Source: Sympetrum striolatum (Eukaryota; Arthropoda; Insecta; Odonata; Libellulidae). Taken from it: DNA of 64,000 nucleotides. Positions 1 through 11,172 of this stretch are shown here, piece by piece. Positions within the stretch are counted from its first letter, which is position 1. Every line of letters begins with the position of its first letter. The notes beneath the pieces are model-generated. The model saw only the letters and a list, made by a program, of their open reading frames with translations, searched no databases and had not been told where the DNA came from. The stretch covers positions 41,301,854 through 41,365,853 of the forward strand of contig OX388349.1 of assembly GCA_947579665.1 (NCBI GenBank), read 5' to 3'. A program made the position numbers and the translations under genes.

Positions 1-439
1 TCACCAGCTCTTGTGTGGCACACTTGATGCTTGATAAACACCCACAGAAAAAAATCAAGTGAGCTCATGCCTGGGTTTGTAGGGAGCCAAGCAATGGATG
101 GACCACCTTTCCCAATCGAGCTATTAGGAAAATTACTATCCAAGAAATCCCTCACAATTACTGCGTAATAGCATGACGCGCTAACATCAAGCAATCATAG
201 AAAATATTTGGAGTAACCAAACTTGTAGAAGCAAACCCCCAACAAATATCTCAAACTACATGACCCGGTGAACTTCGTACCACGTAAACTTGATTTGATT
301 GTAACACTTCATAAGCGATTATCAATCCTATTATTCTCAGGATATTGTTCGCAACTGCAAATTTTAAAATCTCATGCAATTTTTTATTCTTTAAAGTGTA
401 TGACTTATTATCAGGATTAATTTTAACTTGACAATTCTT

Positions 440-600
440 AATGTATTTTGATGGATAAATTCATGAACTTGGAATCAACAATCGCCTTCATTGTCAAGGG
501 GGATGGGATGCTTACAATCTATTTAAAATTCTATAATCTATCATTTCTAATTTAAATTTTCCAATGAAATAAAGCCTGCAGCGATAAAAAATAAACTTTA
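440..600 (+). repeat. Solitary fold-back arm fragment
   Basis: This stretch resembles the right arm of the long inverted-repeat element at 51.3-53.2 kb. The shared words include GGAATCAACAAT followed about 15 bases later by CAGGGGGATG or CAAGGGGGATG, then a T-rich run ending near AATTTTC. Similarity is partial (roughly 70% by eye over about 100 bases) and no partner arm is visible nearby. I infer a decayed solo arm of the same family. Confidence 0.45.
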
Positions 601-2680
601 CGTACATTTCTTATGGAAATGCTTTCGATTTTTCGGCTATTCTTTTTCGGTTTTTTCTAAACCACCTCCGTACCGAGGCGAACAAATAAAAAAAATGGAA
701 TATTCAAATCGGTCGAGCCGTTTCCGAGTTTTAAACGACGTCACGCACATCATTTCATTTAAATATATATAAGATTACTTCTGAAGTTATAACATTTTGT
801 ATTATTATATGTTTAACCCGGACACCTGCTTATAGTTGTTCAGTGAATGGCAAAAGGTTAGGAAAAATCATGCTATCCATAGAAACGTTTATCTAATATA
901 CCGAAGTTGTATGTAATATCAGAGGCACTGTGTAACGGTTGGGAATTCCCTAAAGCTAGAGATATAGAGGTGATCTATAATTTCTTGAATTATTATGTTT
1001 CCCTTTATTGCAAAGAGTGTTGGGTGTAGCTGTCAGAAGAAAATATTGATCTTTGACTGTAGTATGTGGGTTTTTCATATTTTTTAATGTCAATAATCAC
1101 TGATACGAAGACATATAATAAGTCGGGTAAGATCAAATAAGGTAAATGGACAGAGATAAACGGAGGGCCGGTTTAAAGCCATTGTGATGTTTACCTAACG
1201 ACAAAAACCCAAGTGGTACATTCCTTTTCGATTTTCATCAAGGTTTATAGAAAAATGATGGAGTAATAAGACGTCAAAGAAAACAAGAAGTTTTGGGAAA
1301 TTATAAAAATGTACTACTGCCGATAACAGTCCGATAAAAATTGCTAAGTTTACTTCATAAAGCTTTAATAACCGCAACAAAAATATAAATATAAATCCTT
1401 TTATGAGGCTCAATCAGGGGTTAGTTATGAGAGAAACCCATTCAAAAATGTAGGTCACTTGAATAGACTACGTTGACTACAATTATAGTTCGTGGCCGCT
1501 GTTTTTGCAAAGCGAATCTTCCACCGAGATGCAACGTTCCGCGGCTAATAGGTTAACCACTAGGCATTTTCTCTGTTATGGACCATGGTAATTGCAAGAA
1601 AGACAAAGTACCGCTCCAAATATTCCGCCTAAATGAGTAAAAACTAGAAATAAAAAGCGAGAGATCATCAACGACTATCCCACGCAGATTTTACCCGAGT
1701 TTAGTTTTTCGAGATGATTGCATCAATCATAATTTATGTTTTCTATTTTAATGACCATTGTTTGGTTTAGAATTGAGTCTGAACCCGGGTCACATTAAAA
1801 ACATTAATTTATAGCAATAGCATTTCACACCCAAGTGCGGAATAAATTTAAGCTGAATAGGAATAACCATTTTAAAGAGAACACTTAGATTCTTGCCGGA
1901 GTGGATAAATTAACGAAGAATTTACTATTTGAAACAAATGTGAAAAACCAATGAAATTATTTTTTTTACCAAATGTATCCCTTTTTATATAAAAATACAC
2001 ATGATTGTGCCCCTAATATTTTATATGAGGATCTCAAAGTCTGTGGCTGAACTCTTTCGTTAGTAGAATCTAGACTTTCAGGTAAATATTTGAAGTTTCC
2101 ACTAACTTTTTTACATTCCATTCCTATTGAATGAGATTTCAAATGAAAACGAAGTATTTTTTGATTCCCACGGGATAGATTAATTATTTTTAGTAGATGC
2201 AAAGACAATTGGTCAACTCAAAAGATTAATGTTAGGTGTTATTAATCCTTATGGTAGCCTAAAAGTTTCTAAAGCAAATTTAAATGCTTTAAGAATTAAT
2301 TAATTGAGATAGATCTGTTTCCGTTCAATTTTCAATCAATTACTCGTAACTCGATCTTTTTTCGTATTTCATAACTGTTATCTTGCTCAGCTCAATTGAT
2401 TTTTTGAGAAATTGTGTAACTGTTACCGTTTTTTACTTATTGATAGCTAAATTACTTACAGCATTGAAGCCTACTGTCATCTTTTCATGCTTATCTCTAT
2501 TTCGTGAATATTAGCTTAATACTTTGGCTGCCTCGCTAAAAAACTCTCATCGGTAACGAGCTAGTAACTAAAAGTATTGCAATAAGTAGAATGTTACCGT
2601 TTACTGAAAATTAGGGAAAACACTGACTAAACCGCATTGTACCTGCTTTTATCTTACGTACAAGCAGATGGAATACAAAT
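601..2680. other. AT-rich DNA, nothing recognised
   Basis: No long open frame, RNA gene or clear repeat structure is visible. Open frames are below 85 codons and have compositions typical of random AT-rich DNA. Confidence 0.5.
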
Positions 2681-2918
2681 GAAAATTTGGAACACGGCTG
2701 TTAAAGAATTGGAGGCTTAAAATTTCCTATAGCCGTCTTAGTCGGCGTTCCCCATCTCATTTACGGGTATTCGGAGGAAACAGGAATGGGCACCGCACTT
2801 CTTAAGAACACCCTGTGTGTCCTTAAAAAAGTGCGGTGTCCTTTCCCGTTTTCTAGGAATACCGGTGAGTAAGACGAAGAACGCCGCCAAAGACGGCAGT
2901 TGGAAATTTAAACCTGTA
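2681..2918. mobile_element. Palindromic fold-back element, copy 1
   Basis: Two arms of about 95 bases (about 2709-2807 and 2821-2918) form an imperfect inverted repeat around a roughly 13-base centre. The outer ends read TTGGAGGCTTAAAAT and ATTTAAACCTGTAA. Inside are AGCCGTCTTAGTCGGCGTTC and its complement, and the centre carries GCACCGCACTT / AAGTGCGGTG. The same arm sequence recurs at 16.17, 28.55, 49.2 and 50.0 kb, so this is a dispersed family. It has no coding capacity. A short lead-in, GAAAATTTGGAACACGGCTG, precedes the left arm here and, in variant form, at other copies. No target duplication is obvious. I classify it as a non-autonomous fold-back element or MITE; its driving transposase is unknown. 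Confidence 0.75.
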
Positions 2919-5419
2919 AAACTAGATGAGGTTCAAGTTGAAAAGGATTTTGTAATTCATGAAGGGTTATCTAACTCGTAAACTACTTACATAAGTTGTT
3001 GTAATTCCCTGACGATGGTTTTAGCAACATCACTTTTAAACATTACATCAAACGTTTCGAATTTTTTCATTCACAGAAACCCATTGCAGTGATCAGTGAC
3101 CACTGGTCACTCCTTTATCAACTTGTCTATCTGGGGCTACATTTACGATAGTAATAGTGTAAGCAATTTAGTACTTCTGTGCTTACTGCTTATTTTTTTA
3201 ATACAAATATTTAATCCTGGTGCGCAGACTGACTGATCCTTCAATTCAAACAGCTACTTAAAAATAATAACACAGTTGAATCCCCGAAAAGTTTGTTCCT
3301 TAATCCTATTTCAAAATATTTCAGCTTGGCAATTATCAAAGAGAGCCAAAGCTAGTTAAATATTGCAGGAGTACAGTGCTTAAGCTCATTAAAGGTAACA
3401 CTTTTACACTATTTATAAAACTGCCGGTGGTAACTCGGTTAGAATAAGGAAAGAACGATAATCTACAGGAACGTTGACGCAAGTTTTTGCAGACGTAAAT
3501 GGATGAAGGAAAAGAAGGATCGGTTGTGGAAATTATGGTGGGTGGGAGAGAACTCCTGGAAGATTAATGGAAGAATAGCAAAACTTGATGAAATGGGAAA
3601 ACCTGAAAAGAATAGTTTTATGAAGTTTCTGCATAGAAATGGATCACTTTTAGTTTACGGCTTCTAGAAAGGTATCCCATGATAATTTCTTTTCCACATT
3701 AGCAAGAGAAGGTGAAGAATAGTAGCAATTTGTAAGTAAGTAACATATAAATACGTTGAGAACGCATTTATTTATGCTTTTAATATACCATCTGCAAATG
3801 GCAATTTTGTTTTTTAACAAAATGGGATACATAGCTTTTTGTAGCATTTCCTCGTAAATTTTTGTTATTCAGTAAAATAAATAAATTAACAGATTTTAAT
3901 TACGGTTTTATCTTATTTTCTCTTTTATGATTGTTTGTTAATTGTAATTTTCACTTATATGGAATTTATAGTGTATTATAGCAATTCCTAGTAATTTTTA
4001 TTATGCTATAAATTCACAAAACAATTATTTTAGGTATTGTCTCATTTTCTCTATTACAAATTTTCCATAATTGTATTTTTTAGTTTCAAATAAATAAGTA
4101 GAGATACGTGGATTCATTCTATAGTACTCCCGTGCAAAGAAAAGTAAATCAGAGTCATGTTGTACTACGAGATCCTAACACAAGAACGAGTAGTGTATGC
4201 AGGATATCAGCTCCCAGGGCTTAGATGGTTCGAGGCTTCGAAATTTTTGTCAGCTGATAAGTGTTTAGTGCCAAGTATGAACGTTACGTAATGAGCCAAG
4301 CGTAATAATAATAATTTCATTACCATGAGTAATGAAACCATGTGTTACCATTCTGTTCCGCAAATTACATATTATGATGTTTTTAGCGGGGATTGCTTGC
4401 GCAATTTGACACATTCTATATTCTGCAGTACTTTTTATATTCCCAAGCATGCAGATGTCAATTACTAACCTAAGCGTGGTTACAGATTAAAATGAAGTGT
4501 GCTTGAATGCAGCTGAGCGTAGATTATCACAAGATGCGATGTAATTCTTGTTAATGGCACTCGTGATTTATCTATCAACGGGGAACACGTGAATCTTGAG
4601 TTACGGCTTAGAATTTTTCAGCATGTGCACTGTCCCCGAGGAGGTAATTTTGCAGTTCCGTGAAGGGCCTCTCATGTTACATAGAGCAATAATCACGTTC
4701 TATCTTTCGGACAAATTCAGATTTCTTTCAATCATTAAACTTCCCATTCAAATCTTAGCTTTGTTATCCATAAAAAGGCAAAACTCATATTTTGCACGAT
4801 CAACGATAAATTTTTTTCTTCCTAACGTAACTCTATCGCACATCTCAATGTTTTCATTTTTTTTTTCGATAAAGAATGCACCGTTACATTTATTCGTACT
4901 TCACTCGTTCCTGTGGATGAGCTGAATCAAACGAAACGTAACTTGATGCATTCATTGCTGCTGACAATAAGTTTTGCTTCCATTTTCAATTTATTTTCAC
5001 TTCCTAGGTAAATTAGATTTTTTAATTGGAGTAAAACTGAAAAAGGTGTGCTAGGAGCATTAAAAAAAATCATAACTTTTCCACAACGATATTCACTACT
5101 GAAGGATAAATTTTCTCTATTCTGAATATATTAATCACCCAAAACGAGTTAAATAAATCATCTATTGCGAATGTAAAGATAGGAAAAACAAATTAAGTGA
5201 CTAAAATCGTACTATTCAGTCTAATGATTAAAACCTCTTTTTTTTCCTTGTCATATTTTTGGAGAAATACTTTGCTGCTGTATATTTGTTTTTTAACCTA
5301 ATATTTGGCCTTCAAATCCATTTTAATTAGAAATAGTAGGTAGTATGATAAAATTCTTCAATAATATTGATATAATCTTTCTTTTCAAATGGTATTCTAT
5401 TATCCAGAACCAGAAATTT
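2919..5419. other. AT-rich DNA, nothing recognised
   Basis: No supported gene. A purine-rich patch around 3480-3620 could be a decayed LINE fragment, but I could not recognise a protein motif in any frame. A 109-codon open frame at 4596-4925 has no recognisable domain and is treated as chance. Confidence 0.45.
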
Positions 5420-5553
5420 CACAATTAGTAGTAGTATTGTTAAAAGTGCTTCGACAGCTTAGGTAATTTCGCACCTTGGTTCCCACCGGGAATTGAACCC
5501 GGGACCGCTTTCACCAAATGCAAAAGCGCCGTCCACACGACTATCCGGGAGCC
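5420..5553 (-). repeat. tRNA-derived SINE (or tRNA pseudogene), minus strand
   Basis: On the minus strand, 5478-5553 reads like a 76-nt tRNA. A GGCTCCC acceptor 5' half faces GGGAACC with one mismatch. The T-arm is perfect: CCGGG, a TTCAATT loop, CCCGG. A box-B-like GGTTCAATTCC and a box-A-like TAGTCGTGTGG are present. The anticodon arm is abnormal: a GCTTT/AAAGC stem encloses an 11-base loop, so it is not a functional tRNA. The sequence continues past the tRNA-like 3' end without CCA into a body (AAGGTGCGAAATTACC...) and a short TAC-repeat tail near 5420. This is the architecture of a tRNA-headed SINE transcribed by RNA polymerase III. Confidence 0.65.
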
Positions 5554-8529
5554 TTAAATTTAAATAATAAAATATTAGGAGAGTTATCAATTAATATACC
5601 TTCTCTACTTCTTAATTTATTTATCAGGAAAGCCTCTTAGGACTTCGTTGCGTTTATTTTATGCTACTTATTATTTAAATTAAGATTAAAATTAAGAAAT
5701 AAGTAACTTAAATGTAGTTGTTGATAGCAGAACATTTGCAGGACTTCATGTTGAAACTATAGTATGCGTTTCTTAGTTTTAAGTATATTTTAAATAGTAT
5801 TAAAAATATTTTAGGAGTAATGAATGTTAATTCATGTCACTATTTGATACCTATTTACATTTTCTTATCGGTGTTATTCTCTCTTCAGTATTCTCTTACT
5901 AATCGAAAAAAATCTGGTTTTTACTCTCTTTTATCTGCTGAGCAACGAAATGTAACGCTTCGATGTAAAGGATATATTTTATCTTGACAGACATTGAAAA
6001 GGGTAGGGAAGGGACTTGTTAGTGGTTTGCACTTCAGAACTCAAGTATCGCTGTTTCAAACCTTTGGCAGACATGCGATCCTACTCGAGGCAGAAATAAT
6101 TCCTCTAACTTTAGCATCGACGGTTTGAGTGAATGAATGCTCCTTTGCCCTTCTCTTGAGAACAGCAAACATAAGTGAAAGTTTCCAAAACAAGTAGTAC
6201 AATATGCATTGCGATGTCTGCACACAACTTCATCATGAGAATTTTTGTGTTTTTTAAAACATATCTTGTGAATACAGAGATTTGGAACTGAAAAAATAGA
6301 TGGGCTTATGCAATGTGAATAGCAAAGATACTTAATTACATAATTTTGGTTCGGTTAAAGGCCGATACATAATATTTGATAAGAAATACATTAAAGAGAT
6401 TTAAGAAATGATATTGGAACAGTTCCTAATATAATAAAAGTTTGTCACTTCATGTGATCAGTACGGGCATGTATGCCCCTTGAATACTTTTCAAAATAAG
6501 TCTTGGTCATTTCAGTACATCCATATGGATAATATCTGAAACTTGGCCTTTCCAGAGGTCATATACTATAAAAAGATCAAAACAATAACGCCTGTAAATT
6601 TCCATCTTTCATGTAGTTGAGAACGGTCTATATAATAGGTAGATCACCTACCATATGTTTAAATTAATTTTATTAAAATGTTAATTCATTCTTTGAAGGC
6701 AAGAAGTTGAAATTTAATGGTGAAAATAAGTTATTTGTCAATAGAATGGGAGAACATATTTTTCTACAAAAAATCACTACCCAAATGTCAACGCTAGTGT
6801 TGTTTCGTCTTTTTCTTTTTCACTCCTAGTTTAACATGCAAATACGTAAACAAATGCCTAGTGGAGTCAACTTTCAGACAAGTCCGTTTTAGAGCATGAA
6901 ACATACCCTACGAGTTTTGAACGAATCTGTTTTTCTCTACTGAGAAAGCTCCTATTTCTAGTCATTCTTCCTAATCTTTTGATAGATACACTACGGTTTT
7001 GAGGATGAAATTCAAGAGCTTCTTCCGATAAATTATTACAGACGTTTATTGCCCTATTTAATAAGTAACACATATCTGTCCCGTTTCAGTGGAGATATAT
7101 CATACTTCAGGTCATTGTGACTGTAGTCAAGTTCACATACAGTATTCAGGCCTTAAGTTCCTTTAAGGACGGACTTCTAATTAGAATTTGGAGCAACGTT
7201 GTCCTAGAGATGATTTGTTATTGGGTGTATAGACATGAATGATTTATCATCCTCAAAATCTATAACTACTTACAGTACGATGTACCTACAGTCAAATTTG
7301 AAGTTTATGGCCCCTGCATGTATAGTATATTAGCGTAAATTATTAATATTACAGAGTGTCTGTTTATTTCACTTTGAACATAAATTGTGATACATTGTAT
7401 TCACAAGGTGATCGGTACAACCAGTATATCTAGAAGGTTGACCTGTCTAGACAAGAATATAACTCCTGTTCAGGGGCCATGAGCTATCAATTTCAATGCA
7501 TGTTACCCTATCGTTTTCTCTCTATACGTTTTTCTCAAGTATTGATCATTATTTTAACTTGAAATACGGCTTTTAAATCAATTATTTCTCAATCATTACC
7601 TCTCTCTTCATTAATCCTACGATACTAACAACCATCACTATAACGTAATGGAGCTCCCTGATTGGATAAATATTCCACTGGATTGTCACTGATATCCTAC
7701 AGTACACCTAATCGCATTTCTTTGGTGCAATTCCATTTTATCCTTTCCAGATATTTCTTTATGGATTCTCAAGGTGGCATTTTTTTTCTTTCTTTCGGTT
7801 TCTAAGAAAACGAGAATGCATAGAGGAGTATATGAGGTGTGGGCTTCCTAAACCTTTCTTAGGAAATCGCGGTAGAATTTGATTCGATTTTCTCTTCATG
7901 CTTTCCACGAAAAATAATTCCCTGTAATGGAAATATATATTCAAGTGTTACTTGGCTTAAACTCTTCACACGAAAAGCGAGCTTTAAGGATGTGATTCTT
8001 TTAAGAAGCTCAATTCGTCCCCCGTGAACGCATTACTGTAATGAAATCATTCCATATCCAAAGGGGGCGTGCCCTTCAATAAAGAGAATTTTCTTCTTTG
8101 AAATCCAAATGCAGAGCTCAGTTTCTTTCAAGAGGTTTTAGTGGATTCTCTCCGCATTATATGGTTTTTATATTCTTGAATCTGCAATGGAAATGGAAAG
8201 CTGCGGAAATGTTTTCTTTTCAGACGAATCTTTTAAGTTATGCAGACTTTCTTTCTTAGCTTAGCATTGAAGGGAAGTAACATTTGCACTTTAGTCCTTA
8301 CACTTTCCAAAAATCAAATAACAAGAAGCTGTTTTAGTTATCTCTCTACTCAGAACCTTCACCTTTATGGCATATATTGAAATATCTGTCTGCCACCTGA
8401 CTTCTGTCAAACTGTAGAAATAATAAAAATAATAATAAATTGGGAATTATTTGCCCCTCTGCCAATACATGTTCATACTTTATGAATGTATGTTATAGCT
8501 AGAATATTATTTTCATTGAATCGGTAATT
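5554..8529. other. AT-rich DNA, nothing recognised
   Basis: No gene or clear element. Open frames are short (up to 68 codons) and featureless. Confidence 0.45.
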
Positions 8530-8760
8530 GTGTGTAAGGTATGCAGCCCAAAGGCCGGTTGGTGCTTCATTCCCTCTGCCATAAGCGAGGTAGTGAGGTA
8601 GTTTGCCATTACTTTCCTCGTTAAGCTAGAATTCTATAAGTAACATGAGAACATGTCCACGCAAGTGAGGTATAATGACTCTATGAGTAAGACTTTTCTC
8701 GACATTCCGTAAGGAGAGACCTAGATTAGTGCAATTATTCACTCATACCTCGATACTTTC
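8530..8760. repeat. Possible dispersed repeat (SINE-like wording)
   Basis: This GC-richer stretch carries GCAGCCCAAAGGCCGGTTGG and GGTAGTTTGCCATTACTTTCC. On the minus strand the latter reads GGAAAGTAATGGCAAACTACC, a wording I associate with SINE bodies in insects. I see no second copy in the window and no clear polymerase III boxes, so the call is tentative. Confidence 0.25.
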
Positions 8761-10070
8761 ATTTAAGCACAGCCATGATCAAGACTGGGAAAAAAGAAAA
8801 TGAAAGATACATTTTTCTCTATCCTGTACCACACGACCAATGAAAATAGTCCATTCATCATAGTATGGTAGAGAACGAACCTAACATAGCACTGTAATAA
8901 TATAAATAGCATGGGAATAATTGCGAACCGTTACCTCAAGCTATCATAGGTATTAATAAAAATATTTTCAATATAAGTACTCAGTGTAATATTGAACTAC
9001 AAAGCTTTAAAAGGCATCAAATGAATTAAATGATGCACATCATACGATATATTCGCGATCAGACACTAATTATGATTTCAGACCTTTTTAACTGTGAAGA
9101 CATCATGTAGTCTGGATAGAATGAATGGAATGAATGACTAGAGTTAAATCTTTGACTCAATAGATATAAACAGTATTAAAGGTGAGGAAGCAGTAGAGCT
9201 CGTAACTCACAGTCACACTCTTCTGCTCCGTAAAACATATATAGTTTTTCGAACACTATTTCTACTTCGATGGTCCCATGAGCCACAAATCCAAGTCTGC
9301 TTCTCTGTAAACTAATACTCATAATAAATTCATTTTTGTCGTGAACTAAATCGAGTAATACAATGAAGGGAAGCCCGCTATGCCATATGCAACGCGCGAG
9401 CACCGTGGTAAGATTTTCGTAACTGGTTCGAACTTTGTTTTATGTGAGATATGTGAAAACTATTTACTAATATTGCTTCATACGTACTTTTTGCTTATAT
9501 AATCTGAGAAAAGGAAGCAAAAATAATTTTACCGGAAGATTTTCAACGTTATCATTTTGAGCTTAGTTCTAAAGAGATGAGAAAACAAGAAAACAAAAAT
9601 TTAATTAGTTTTTATATGACACGCCATTGATTTTATTGTAAGCTATGCTCTTATGAACTATAATTAGTTTTACTTATTTGTGACACTAAGCCGAAAAAAG
9701 CCTGTTTTTCAAAATTCAACACACGAGTGTTCCTGTTAAGATGATGAATGATCAAATATACACTTCACTTGACATTTATGAGGGATCGCTCTCTTCGCTT
9801 AAGTAATTGGGTGAAAATGTTGTTTTTATGTGTAAAAAAAAGGCCTGGATTCCGAAAGCCTATTTTTAAAACTACTAGGCCAAAATTAAATCCTTCAGAG
9901 ATATAAAAGAAGGTGAGAAAGCTAAGGATAGACATGCATCATTCAAGTGCACGACACTTACAATTAAACATAAAAATCATACTTTAGGAACAAAGTCCTT
10001 ATCGCGAGAACCTTTCAAACAACTATTTACACATAATTTATTAATCATTTAAGATTCATCAACAGTATGT
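8761..10070. other. AT-rich DNA, nothing recognised
   Basis: No gene, RNA or repeat structure that I can support. Confidence 0.45.
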
Positions 10071-10122
10071 CAATCTCGCCCTGAATAAAGTCCTTCATTG
10101 TTATTATTATTATTATTATTAT
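10071..10122 (+). mobile_element. LINE 3' tail with ATT repeat, truncated copy
   Basis: CAATCTCGCCCTGAATAAAG is followed by a TTATT-type microsatellite of about 25 bases. The same end occurs at 56.16-56.22 kb (CAATCTCGCCCGAATAAAG plus TAT repeats), in decayed form at 41.3 kb, and on the minus strand at 20.74 kb. I read it as the extreme 3' end of a strongly 5'-truncated LINE. The AATAAA just before the microsatellite fits a polyadenylation-like end. Confidence 0.55.
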
Positions 10123-10313
10123 GTACCGCAAAAATTAATTAACAATGTACCATTGATGTATCATCAATATCTCATTACTCCATTAACGATATATTAGAAG
10201 TAAATTACAACGCTGTTTTTTTAAGTAACATTAAAAGCCCAATTTTGAGTTTATTACAATTTCATTGTAGTGAAATGTACATACTTCAGCCGCACAATTA
10301 AAGTTCTTTTATT

Positions 10314-11172
10314 ACGTTCTCCCTATACGTAGTATAGAGAAAGTATTGTATTCGCATTAAATTCTACCACCAGATTTCGACGGAAATAGATGTTTTGGGG
10401 CCCATAGAGCTCGTTTTCGCTATTTTCCCGAACATGTCTGTCTGTGTGTCTGTCTGTGGTAAAAAAGTTTGCGTGCGCTCTATCTTAAAAAGCAATTAAA
10501 AACTCTGAAAATTCCAAAACTTCATATATAGTATTTTCCTAAAAATGCCAAAAGTTGATTAGTTTTTGATGAATATCGCTTAACCGGAAGTTGTGGTTTA
10601 ACCGGAACAAAATTTTGGTTCTTTAATATCTCTGTCAGAATGCAATGTAGGTATATACAATTAGGCACAAAAGTTATAGATAATATACTTTACTACAACT
10701 TTTGTATGAAAAATTTCTTCGTAACACTGATTGTTTAGGACTTTTATGAATATATATGAATTATGTTTTTGTAACACTGATTGTTTAGGAGTTATTCTTG
10801 AATAATGGTTAACCGGAAGTTGTTGTTTATCCAGAAATGGAGGTTTTTCATACATATCTCTGTCAAAATGTAATGTAGGTATATACAAGTGCATACTAAA
10901 GTTATTGAAAATGTATTTTACTACAACCTTTGTATGAAATATTTTTTGTAACACTGATTGTTTAGGAGTTATTCTTCAATAATGGTTAACGGGAAGTTGT
11001 TGTATATCCAGAAATGGATGTTTTTCATACATATCTCTGTCAGAATGTAATGTAGGTATATACAGTTAATTACTAAAGTTATAGATAATGTTTTTTACTG
11101 CAAATATTGTATGAAACATTTTCCTGTAACACTCATTTTTTTGGAGTTATTTATATATTAGCGGCATAGGCT
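10314..11172 (+). mobile_element. Terminal-hairpin repeat element with 177-bp internal tandem units, copy P
   Basis: The left end forms a small hairpin with a TTCTC / GAGAA stem around ATACGTAGTAT. It is followed by GATTTCGACGGAAATAGATG, a TGTC/TGTG microsatellite (10436-10457) and GCTCTATCTTAAAAA. From about 10720 the element is built of tandem units: GTAACACTGATTG-type words begin at 10771, 10948 and 11126, giving periods of 177 and 178 bases. Each unit contains AACCGGAAGTTGTTG or a close variant, ATATCTCTGTCA and GTAGGTATATAC. The right end reads GGCATAGGCT. An inverted copy lies at 34557-35193 and a diverged one at 42.27-43.29 kb. No conserved coding frame is visible. I recognise the layout as a widespread arthropod repeat type but cannot assign a class. 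Confidence 0.7.

Noticed and set aside
5478..5553. Functional tRNA gene
   Set aside because: The T-arm is perfect, but the anticodon loop is 11 bases, the acceptor has a mismatch and a SINE-like body follows.
7307..7480. Inverted repeat ATGGCCCCTG / CAGGGGCCAT as MITE ends
   Set aside because: Only 10 bases match, the similarity does not extend inward and there is no target duplication or second copy.
10099..10122. CRISPR-like or other short regularly spaced array
   Set aside because: The periodicity here is a trinucleotide microsatellite at a LINE tail. No spaced direct repeats of CRISPR type occur anywhere in the window.
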